From positions 2,570,915 to 2,634,914 of the forward strand of contig NC_084771.1 in assembly GCF_028858725.1 (NCBI RefSeq): a stretch of DNA of 64,000 bases, in the 5' to 3' direction. The notes beneath the pieces are model-generated. The model ran no database searches. It worked only from the letters and a program-made list of their open reading frames with translations, and was not told where the DNA came from. This document shows positions 46,512-56,439 of this stretch, one piece after another; position 1 is the first letter of the stretch, and each line of letters begins with the position of its first letter. The stretch is from Colius striatus (lineage: Eukaryota > Chordata > Aves > Coliiformes > Coliidae). A program made the position numbers and the translations under genes.

Positions 46512-47300
46512 AGGGAACCTGCTGAGGGTCACCAAGGGCAGGGGCAGAGTCCTGCAGCTGGGGAGGAACAACCCCCTGCACCAGGCCAGGCTGGGGGTGA
46601 CCTGCTGGAGAGCAGCTCCAGGAGACAGACCTGGGAGTGCTGGGTGATAAGAAACTGCCCATGAGCAGCAACGTGGCCTCGTGGGCAAGAAGCCAACGGC
46701 AGCCTGGGGGCATCCAGCAGAGTGTGGGCAGCAGGGCCAGGGAGCTTCTGCTCCCCCTCTGCTCTGCCACAGCTGCTGAGGCCTCAGCTGGAGTTCTGTG
46801 CCCAGTTGTGGGCTCCCCAGCTGCAGAGGGACAGGGAACTGCTGCAGAGAGGCCAGTGCAGGGCCACCCAGATGCTCAGGGGACTGGAGCATCTTCCTTG
46901 TGAGGAAAGGCTGCGGGCCCTGGGGCTGTTCAGGCTGGAGAAGAGGAGACTGAGGGGGCAGCTCATTCATAGCTCCAAATCTCTCACTGGTGGGTGTCAG
47001 GAGCTTGGGGCAGCACTTTCTCTCTGTTGTATCCAGTGGCAGGACAAGGGGTGATGGGATGAAGCTGCAACACAAACAGTTCCATTGAAACACAAGGAGA
47101 AACTGTTGGAGTGTTTGAGTGAGGGAGCCCTGGCCCAGGCTGCCCAGGGAGGGTGTGGAGGCTCCTCCCTTGGAGCTCTTCAAGACCCTCCTGGCCATGT
47201 TCCTGTGTGAGCTGATCTAGATGGGAGCTGCTTTGGCAGGGGACTGGGCTGGATGAGCTCTAAAGGTTCCTCCCAGCCCCCACCATTCAGTGACTGTGTG
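46512..47300 (+). mobile_element. CR1 LINE fragment
   Basis: Abundant subfamily from GGGAACCTGCTGAGGGTCAC to CACCATTCAGTGACTGTGTG. It lies between two LTR elements and truncates the first. Confidence 0.9.
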
Positions 47301-47307
47301 ACTCTCA

Positions 47308-48324
47308 CCTGTGGATGAGTCCATACAGGAGCAGGACATCCCAAAGTGTCTGTGACCAAGGATATGTCCACACCAGAGTAGGTGCACCTCAAAGCATCAG
47401 GCTGTGATTATGGCCTTGCTGTTGCAGGCACAGCTCTGAAGGGGCTGTGGCCCATGGACACATTCACACTGTAAAAGGTACACCTGAAAGCATCAGTGGC
47501 TCTGCACAAGGTCATCTGCAACACCTCAAAGTCCAGGACACTGCCAGAACACCCTTAAAAGAACTGTGGCCGTGGGCAAGACTGTGTTGGAGCAGGTTCA
47601 TCCCTGGAGGGACTGTGGCCATGGACAAGGCTGTGTTGGAGCAGGTTCACTGCTGGAGGGACTGTGGCCATGGGCAAGGCTGTGTTGGAGCAGGTTCACT
47701 GCTGGAGGGACTGTGGCCATGGGCAAGGCTGTGTTGGAGCAGGTCTATGTCTGAAGATGTTGTGGCACATGGATAAGGCCACTCTGCAGCAGATGCACCT
47801 CAAAGCAGCTGTGGCTGGGGATAGGTCTATGTGCAGCAGGCATACTCCTGGAGAGGCTGTGGCTCCCTTGGAGCAGCCACAGCCCTAAGGCACTGTGATG
47901 TGTGGGGAAGTCCAGGGCAGAGCAGGAGCAAGGGGAGGAGTTCATTGCAATGTTAAGCCCTATAACACCTGATTTGAGTTGAATGTTGTGGGAATTAACT
48001 GTAACAGGGATCACTTGAACCCCAGTGGCTCAGGACAAGCCCTAAAGGAAGCAGCTCAAGTGCAGGTGCAGCAGTGACTCGACCCGAGCTCTGGTGCCCA
48101 GTGACTTCACGTGGGCTCAAAACACCCTCCTGACAATGGGAAGTTTTGAATGAATCCCTTATTTTGCTTTCCTTGCACTCATGGCTTTTGCTTTACCTAC
48201 TAAACTGTCTCAGACTGCAGGTTTTCTGACTTTTACCCTTCCAGTTTCTCTCCCCATCCCCCTGGGGGGAGGGAGCGAGCTGCTGTGTGGGGCCCAGGCG
48301 CTGGCTGAGGTTAAACTGTGACAC
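47308..48324 (+). mobile_element. LTR element remnant, avian ERV type, with internal tandem units
   Basis: The distal part (about 48100-48324) has the LTR end GGCTGAGGTTAAACTGTGACA and the TTGCTTTACCTACTAAACTG block. The proximal part holds tandem units of about 50 bases built on GGCTGTGTTGGAGCAGGTTC. Such units are known inside some avian LTRs. No coding genes; a broken fossil. It ends about 20 bases before a MORC4 exon remnant. Confidence 0.65.
47570..47760. repeat. Tandem repeat of about 49 bp within the LTR remnant
   Basis: Four near-identical copies of a unit containing GACTGTGGCCATGGGCAAGG and TTGGAGCAGGTTCACTGCTG. Confidence 0.8.
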
Positions 48325-48343
48325 TGACAGGGGTCATTTTCAG

Positions 48344-48572
48344 ATGGAGAAAAGGGAGTGAGAGACAACAGAGTTCTTGAAATGCCAAGAGGAACTGGCC
48401 CTGCTCAGGGCCCAGAAGAGGGAAGGGCTGTGCTGCAGCAGGACGCGTGTGTGTTGCTGTGGGTCGGCTGCGCCCAGCGCTGTGCAGGAGAAGCCCAGCT
48501 GATGAGGAGCTTCAGGAGCACAGGGATGCACTTAGAAGTGCTGAGGGAAGCACAGGTTTCCTGCAGGAAGAG
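48344..48572 (+). pseudogene. MORC4: MORC4 exon remnant: coiled-coil exon
   Basis: Acceptor TTTTCAG, donor GTCAGA. The first part reads TEFLKCQEELALLRAQKREG, against human SEFKKVQHELVIYSTQEAEG. The last part, in another frame, reads HLEVLREAQVSC, against human HLEMLQKAQVSY. A TGA stop lies near the exon start, and the middle has further stops before the frame changes. An LTR ends about 20 bases upstream of the exon. Confidence 0.85.
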
Positions 48573-49038
48573 GTCAGAGCTGTGTGTTGGCTGTTTGGCA
48601 GCCTCTGTCTTCCCTAAGGTGGAAGGAGAGGGCAGGAATCATCATGGGCTGCCCTGTCCCATTCATCGTGGGCTGCCCTTTCCATGGGACACTGCTTCCC
48701 TGGTACCCAGCACCCTGCTGTGGAGTAACTGGCTTATAAGTGAAGATCCTGCTGTTTTGAGAGGTGGAATCACCAGCTCTGGCTCTAAAGCTGCCCTGCA
48801 GAAAGGTGCTTGTCCATATGTGTCTGTGCTATACTGTGGCACCTTGCTGCTGAATCCCTTGCACAGTGTCGAGTCTGTAATGGAGATAAGAACGGGGTGG
48901 AAAAAGGAACCCCAGTGCCCATGGTGCTCCTGGCAGGAAGGGGAACAGCAGCTGGGTGTGTAGCTGGAGGTATGGGAGGTATCAGATCCAGGCTCTTGCT
49001 GCTGACTCTCCTCTTGGCTTTTGCCCTCTTGCCCACAG

Positions 49039-49206
49039 CCTTATGGAGAAGCTTAAGAACCTGTGTATGAATGCTCAGAGACAGCTCACTGTCTCCTCTC
49101 ATCCATCCTCCCCTACCTGGAGCTCCAGGATATTAACCTTATGTCAAATCAGGTGGCTGAGATCTTGCAGACCAAGCTGGAGGTGACACAGTGCATGTTG
49201 GAGTAG
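49039..49206 (+). pseudogene. MORC4: MORC4 terminal exon remnant
   Basis: Acceptor GCCCACAG. Phase matches the preceding exon remnant. Reads LMEKLKNLCMNAQRQL and, after a shift of frame, YLELQDINLMSNQVAEILQT, ending at TAG 49204-49206. The human C-terminus has KLTRLRIHVSYLL and HLELREIGYDSEQVDGILYT. Confidence 0.85.
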
Positions 49207-52200
49207 TCCCCTCTGTCCTGCCACTGAGCCTTTCACACTCCATCATTAATCAACGCCTGGTTTCTTTACTTGTGCTTTAGACCATCGTGCTGCTGGGCAG
49301 GGGCTCTCCTCTGCTCTTGCAGGGCTGGTGTGGCTCTTCTGCTCCCCATCACTGCTGGCTGAGGCTGCCCAGGCGGTGGAAACACAGATGTGGTGTGAGC
49401 AGAGGGGACTGTGGCACGCTGAGCCTGGCCCGTGGACATCCCCATCAGCCTCTTGGCCGTGCTCCTTGGCAGGGTGGGTCTGGGCACAGAGGCAGGCACA
49501 TGCTGGCTGTGGCTGCCCAGCTCCTGGTGCAAGTGGGATCCCAGGAGAATGGCATCTTTAGCCATGCTGGAGTCTTCTTGTGTCTGACACAGCTGGCTGG
49601 CTCGAGCTGGAGCAGCGTGGTGCTGAGGCTCAGGATTTGGACCCTTTCACTCCAGGATGCAGTGTCGAGCCCAAAGGTCTGATCAGCCCACACAGCAGCT
49701 AAACTGGGTCCCTGCCTGTGTTTTCCTCTTGAGTGTGTCTGTTTGTTTGTTAAATAATGTAGCAACACAAGGCTCCTTGAATGGAATTCCTCTGGCTGTG
49801 TAGCCATGGGAACAGCCCATGGCACAGTGGTGCTGGGGCTTGCACACACATCTGCTCTGAGGCTCTGGGCCCCAGAGCCCAGCTTCTTTCAACAATCCTG
49901 GGTGGGAATTTTGCCTTTAAACTTCTTTAGGCTGATTTTCTTCAGCCAGGAGTATGAGCATCCCTTTAACCTGGGAAGTGTTGAGGACAAGGTGTGTGCA
50001 GGAAGACATGTGGCTCCAGAGCATCCAGATGTGACACAGGGGAACAATTGCCCCCAGCCCAAGGGGTGCTGCAGCTCCCTGCCTTGCCTCCAGCAGGAGG
50101 CCTGGGAAGAAACTATGGGCAATTGTATGTAGTTCAATATTGTTTGAGCCTGTACTTCCAGCTCAGAAGCTTCCTGAAACAAACATGGTTTCCTATGGGT
50201 ATAAAGCCCTCCTTAACAGCCATGCAGTGTCCTTCCAGCACAGTGGGTATAGAGGAGGTGGTGTGTGGGTGGCCAGCACAGCATTGCTCCTCTGACTCAG
50301 GACAAACACTTTGTTTGCCCTGGGAAGGCACAAGGCAATGTGGCAGAAGTCAGTGGCTCCAGTGGTATCACCAAATGTGTGCAGTATGTGTTGCCTGGGA
50401 GTCAGAGTTGAGCAACACAGCTCTGTGGACACAGTGCCCCATCCAGCATGGTAAAGGACTTTGTCACATCCTTTCCACCTTGGCTGGACTTGCACACATT
50501 ACTGCCCCAGTCACTTTCACTGTTGCTGCTGGAGATAGAAAGGACACATGCACACAGCTGGGTATTTTCTGCAGTCTCTAGGTGCTGTCTCTGTGTTTAC
50601 TCTTCCTGGTTGAATCCTGTTTCTAGGGCTCAGAGCTGTTTCTGTGACTGACCTCTCTTGACATCTTTGAATTGGGTTGTTTGCTGTGTTTTCAGGTCAG
50701 TGTTGTGGGTGGTATCACTTGAGCCTGCAGGTAGCTCCCTTATCTCCCTCCATTCATGGTTTGAAGGTAACATTTCTTATCTCCCCTCCCCTTGGTGCTT
50801 TGCTTTTGACATCTTGCCAGGTGATCTTCAAACCACAGGACTGCACTCCCATCACTTTTAACGTTCAATAGAGCTCTTGAGGAGATTGGATCCGTGCCAG
50901 GATGCCCCAGTGACTCAAAGCTTTCCTTCCCCAGCCTTTGGGACACCTGCATTCACGTTGTATGGTGGCTGAGGTGCAGAGCAGCCAGCAGTCCTGGGCA
51001 GCTGTCGTGCCTCTGATCACGCCAGGAAGTTTCATCCCCAAAGCCAGTCATGTTTTCAAGCATCCACGTTGGGCAGAGGAAGAGACAGACCTTTATTTTC
51101 TTCTCCAAAGCTGCTTCTAAAGCTGGAAATATCCACACCTCCTTCAGGCTTGATCTCGGTGCTTTTCACAGCACATATGTGTTGAGTTAGTGATCTTAGC
51201 TGCTGCTGCCTCTCTCTCCATCTGGGTTAGTCCATCCCATTGCAACTAGCTCTGGCATCTGAGCTTTATCCCTGCCACTAGGCTGTATTTCTTTTAGCAG
51301 GTTGTTCACAGACATCCCCGATGTTTGTGGTGTCATGTGCAGAGCCCTCGGGCTAGACCTTGGGAGGGAGCTGTGGCACCCAGCTCCTCCCGCTGAAGCC
51401 GGGGCAGGACGAGGCTGTGTGATGCACAGCAAGCAGACGCTCACGCATCGGGGGCAGACACGGGCTTTGCTGACCGTGGTGCTGCTGAGCAAAGGGTGGC
51501 TTCTATGCCAGCAGCAGCCGGCAGAGATCTGCGAGCCTGTGGGAGCGTTTAGCAGCTTGTGAACAGTCGGCAAAGCTTCACACTCTCACCTCCCCGTGTC
51601 TGGCGTTACCAGCCAGGAAAAATAGACGCTTCTTACAGCAGTGTGTGGGTCTGCTTTGTTTCCCTCGGTGCACAGAAATGATGCACGAGATGGTGCTGGG
51701 ATGGAGTGTTTCCTAAATGGATGGGACTTGGCAAAAGGTGCAGCTATTAATTTCCCTTAGATAAGCTGGTATCAAAGTCCCTGGGTTTGAAACCCGGCAC
51801 TTCTCTCCTGCTTTGCTCAAAGCTTGCTCAACAGGGCTTGTGCCAGAAGGCTGATGCCGGGGTAGTTTGGTGGAATTAAGTTGTGTAGTGAAGATAAGTA
51901 GTTATTGCAGGTGAGGAGGTCAGAAAAGCATCTAAAAGATAAGGCTGCTTGGCAAAGCTTCCTCCTTCCAGAGCTCTCCCCGTCCTCCCTGCCAGCACTG
52001 CTCCGTGCCTCCCGGGGCTGGAGCTGCCAGCCCTGCCCAGGCTCTGGGGGAAACCCAGCCTGCCCTGGCCTGGCTTCCCAGCACTGTGAGTGCTGCAGGA
52101 GCAGGCAGGCTGTGCCAGGAGCCAGGGGGGAGCAGGACACATCCCCTTTGGCTCACGCTGCCATGGCTGGTGCAGCTCTCCTCATCCCACCCGTGAGCTG

Positions 52201-55200
52201 GGTGTCGTGGGCAGCCTCCCTCTGCTTTGCAAAGGTCTCCCATGGGAAGGGGTAGCTGTGCTCAGGGACACCTCAGGATATCCTTGTCTCTGTGTAAGAC
52301 TGAATTGCCTTTACAGTTGTGCTTTGGCTCCATTGGTCCTTTTGCTTTTGCCCCCCTGAGGCTTTTGCTCAGCCAGAAGCTGTGAAGTTGGCTGCATCAG
52401 CTGCATCTGCCTGTGACCAGTAGGGGGAAGCTTACTGAGGTTTCAATTGCAGGTTTACAAGCCAGGAATCAGCCCATGGGGCTCACATGGGATGTGAGCC
52501 ACCCTGGCACATCTGGGAGAGGGGATGTTCTGGTTTTGGGAAGGAGACTGTAAGTCACAGCAAGACCCTTGTTTGTGAGCAGGCCCTGGAGTGTCAGCTG
52601 CAGGGACAGCCCTCCTGTAGCCAGCTCTGCTCAGGGAGGTGGAAATCTGATGTGTGCTAGCAAGCTCCTGGCTGCAGCAGTTCTTATGTCTTCCCTGCCC
52701 AGGGCTGAGCTGTGGGGGCTTTGTGCTGGGAGCCACTTTCCCCTTCCAGGAAAGTGCAGCACAGAGGTCCTTCCCCTTGCTGAGGAACATCCCCTATCTC
52801 AAAGCACCTGCTCTCCACACCTTAAAAACAAGGAGCTGATCGATTTCTCCATCTGCTCTCCCTTTCCTGCTGGCTTCTTCCCTGGACACAGGCAGCTTCT
52901 GCTTCCTCTGCCTGCATGGAGATGGAGAGAGCAGCCCTGTACAGGCCAGAAGCCAGGCCTGGCATGAAACAACCTGCCAGTTACAATCTAGAAACACTGC
53001 TGACATGAAGGTGGGTTGAGAAGGCCAATGAGGAAGCACTCAGTCACAGGGGAGATCAGAGGTTAATTGCCCCCTTGCCTATCCATACTGTGTGAGATGT
53101 GCTTGGCATCTCCTGCAGCTAAGGGAAAATCCAAAGTCAAAGGGCAGCACCCTGGTTCCCGTAAGAGTGCACTGGGACAGCTCAGATGGCACAGGAGCAC
53201 CGTGGGCATGGAGTAGGGATGCTCATGCTCTGCCCTCAGCTCTGCAATGCCTGCACACTCCTTCTCCATGCCTTGGAAAATGCTGGGGGCTGGAATTGCT
53301 CCCACCTCTGCAAAAGGGATAACAGCTCAGGTAATGAAAAAGGCATTTGTTGGTGCAATCTCAGGTGTAGCTGGTGGTGTGGGACTTTGCTCCAGTGACC
53401 TGAGAAACCTCAGGAGAGACAGCTCTTCTAGGAAAGTGAGTTCAAGGCAATCACACTGTTTGTGACGTGGGGCTTGTCCTGCTTTTAGCCTTTTTTAGCA
53501 GGCTGGGCATCATAGACAGAGGGTGCTGTAAGTTCTGTGGAAATAAAAGGCACCTGCCTTTAGATTAGTTGTGTGGTGTGGAAAAAGCCTCATCAAAGCA
53601 CACCCTTCCCCTGTGATCCTGAGCAGATGTAAGAGACAAGCCCAGAGCTGCTGGAGCCTCCCTGTGTTCTCTGCTTCTTGTTGCTTCTTCCAGAATCCCA
53701 GTGCACAGCAGAGAGCTTGGAGGAGCTCAGCTGGGTCTGGGCTCTGAGCATCTTCTTAGGTATGAAGCTAGCTTAGCAGCTGCTGAAATGGTGGTGCCCT
53801 CAAGCACAGCCCGAGGAGGGAGCTGACAGGCTGCTGGATGGATTTGCTGGGGATGGCTGTGTGGGGTAGTGTGGTTTTAGCTCCATTTGTCCCTGTCAAG
53901 GTGTTTGGAGTCCTCTGGTCTTCCTCTGCTCTGTGCAGCACGATGCTGTTTGACCATCAGTTGGCAGTGGAGCTGCAGGACAAGTTCAGTTGTGTAAGGC
54001 AGTTCTCCAGGGCAGATTTTGGCTAGAGGTGGAGCCTGTTTGTTTGTGCAGGATCCAGCAAGAGCTTGTGTTCACACCATTCCACAAGTGTCGTGCTGGT
54101 GAAGCTCACTTTGCTTCCTGAATTGGTTCTGCTGATAAAGCCTGCTCTTGCTGCTACAGATTAGACTAGATTAGCATAGATTAGACTCAAATTATGGAGG
54201 ATTCTGATTGTGGTGTTAGTGTAATGCCTGGGACATCAAAACTCTGTGTTCTCTTCACACTTATCAGGGTTTTCTGAGATAAACCCTGATAGATTTCCAA
54301 GCTGCTGTTCAAAGGCAGCCAAGAAGCTGCTTTCTAGCAATCTCCTCTGGTGCACTCAAAGGCCTCTGTCCCCTGCAGTGCCATGGAGTTCATTCTGACC
54401 TCTTTCCCTCATACCTCTCTTTAAAAGCAAAGTCATCCTTTAAAGCACTGTTAGACAGGTCTCTTCCAGGAGGCTATGGAAAGCCCTGAGCTTGTGGACA
54501 GGCTTTTCCTCCAACTGTAAGTGTTCTTCCAAGGGGATGAGGTTTCTCCTCACCTCCATTGCAATGTCCCCCATTAAACCAGAAGAGCCAGACCCCAACA
54601 GTCTCAGGGCAGCGTGCTGGCTGTGTGACTCCAGATGAGGCCATCCCCAAGGCTTCAGGAAGGAGGTACAATGAGTGCAGTTGCCAGCTGAGCATCACAG
54701 ATGCCCTGAGGTGAAACCATGAGGCTGTTTCCTGGGAGCACATCAGGTGTGGGGCCTGGGGCATGGCTGGCACGAGGAGCACAGCTCTGCTCCCACCAGC
54801 ACAGGGCACTGGGGCTGCTGCTGAGCCCAGCCTGGGAGCCAGCATTTAAAGTGCTTGAGAGCAGCCCCTCTGCAGCCCCTGCAAAGGCTGCTGTAATGCC
54901 ATGGGTAGGAAGAGTTTATCCTCCTCCAGCCCTGGCTTGGAGGCTCTGGTATGGTGTGGGAGGCAGCTGGGAGTGTGCTGCAGCTGGGAGGAGGGTGGAG
55001 GAATGTGGAAGCCCTTTCCAAGTGCCTCAACCCATCAGGAACTTGGCCTGAATTTTCTTCCCATTCCTGCCTCTCCTCTCTGCACACTTCCCAGGGGCTG
55101 CAGGCAGAGCTGGCTTCTCCCAGCACTCCTCTGAGAGCCCCTGGGGATTGTTTGCTGCTGCTTCAGCTCGGCTGTGCAGGGCAGGAGCGACAGGCAGGGT

Positions 55201-55852
55201 GGGGATGGCAGAAGGAGCCAAGATCTGCTTGCCTGGAGGATTCCAGGGAGGCAGGAGGTGTGGGAGCTGGCCAGGTCTGGGCTGAAGCTGTGCCCTTCTT
55301 GCCCCTGGACATCGCTCCCCTGTGTTCTGCTGGGCCCAGGAGGGTGCTTTGGCCAGGGCATGGCCCTGGGTGCTGTGGGTGCCTGAGGGCTCCTGGCTGG
55401 CTGCAGAGGCCTTGGTGGTGAGCCTGTGTTTCTGTGGCAGAAGCTGGGGCTTTCTCCCATGTTTCTCACGAGCATCTGCTGGGGTTGCAGCCCCTGCCCT
55501 GGCTGCAGCTGCAGGTTTGGGTGTGCTGGGTGTTTATAGTGCCTCTATTGCTTTTGAAGATAAGATAGTGATAGTATTTTATTGCCTTCTTTCTTCATCT
55601 GAGGCAACATCCAGAGCAAGAAGAGGAGAGAAGAAGGACTCATTTCCTTATGATGGGGGATTAGTCACTGCAGCCTGGCCCTGCAGTGAGGGGCTGCACC
55701 AGGCCAAGGGCAGGGAGCCATTCCTCACCCATCCCCCTTCCCCTGCCTCAGCCCTGGCATTCCGCTCCTGCCCTCAGCTGGGGCTGTGCTCCTCCAGGCC
55801 CCTGCTGCAGCCACACCTGGGGCACACTCAACTGGGGCAACCCCGGGGCCAG
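49207..55852. other. 6.6-kb stretch without recognised gene or repeat family
   Basis: Reading both strands I found no exon I can name, no CR1 copy and no LTR. The open frames lack splice logic and family motifs. It would be the old MORC4 3' flank. Confidence 0.45.
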
Positions 55853-56408
55853 CTCTGTCCCATGCTGGGCCAGCTCTGTGCCATGGCAGATCAGCTCTGT
55901 GCCATGGCAAACCAGCTCTGTGCCATGCCATATCAGCTCTGTGCCATGCCATGTCAGCTCTGTGCCATGCCAGACCGGCTCTGTGCCGTGCCAGATTGGC
56001 TCTGTGCCATGCCAAACCAGCTCTGTGCCATGGCAGATCAGCTCTGTGCCATGGCAAACCAGCTCTGTGCCATGCCAGATTGGCTCTGTGCCATGCCAAA
56101 CCAGCTCTGTGCCATGCCAGATTGGCTCTGTACCATGCCATATCAGCTCTGTGCCATGCCAGACTGGCTCTGTGCCATGCCATATCAGCTCTGTGCCATG
56201 CCAGACCGGCTCTGTGCCATGCCAGATTGGCTCTGTGCCATGCCAGACCAGCTCTGTGCCATGCCATATCAGCTCTGTGCCATGCCAGACCAGCTCTGTG
56301 CCATGCCAGATTGGCTCTGTGCCATGCCAGACCGGCTCTGTGCCATGCCATATCAGCTCTGTGCCATGCCAGACTGGCTCTGTGCCATGCCAGATTGGCT
56401 CTGTTGCT
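55853..56408. repeat. 21-bp minisatellite
   Basis: About 26 copies of CAGCTCTGTGCCATGCCAGAC with variants (CATAT, AGATTGG). The period is a multiple of three, so all frames stay open on both strands. The apparent 376-residue plus-strand reading frame with QLCAMPD-like heptads is a repeat product, not a gene. Confidence 0.95.
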
Positions 56409-56439
56409 TCACTGGTGCTGCCATTTGCAGTTTGGGCTC

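Larger units (their letters stand above)
41748..49206 (+). pseudogene. MORC4: MORC4, decayed remnants of a pseudogene
   Basis: Four exon remnants in human exon order on the plus strand lie between RBM41 and CLDN2, exactly where MORC4 sits in human: 41748-41861, 43798-43890, 48344-48572 and 49039-49206. Intact MORC4 is a nuclear GHKL ATPase with an S5 fold, a CW zinc finger and a C-terminal coiled coil; the family acts in chromatin compaction. Here the GHKL ATPase exons and CW finger are not recognisable. The coiled-coil exon holds an in-frame TGA and a frame change, and two other exons each hold a frameshift. CR1 copies, a CR1 pair and two LTR elements split the locus. I therefore call it a unitary pseudogene, unless the assembly is faulty. 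Confidence 0.8.

Noticed and set aside
53838-54026. Plus-strand frame reading LFDHQLAVELQDKFSC, considered as an exon
   Set aside because: No family recognised and no acceptor/donor pair in frame.
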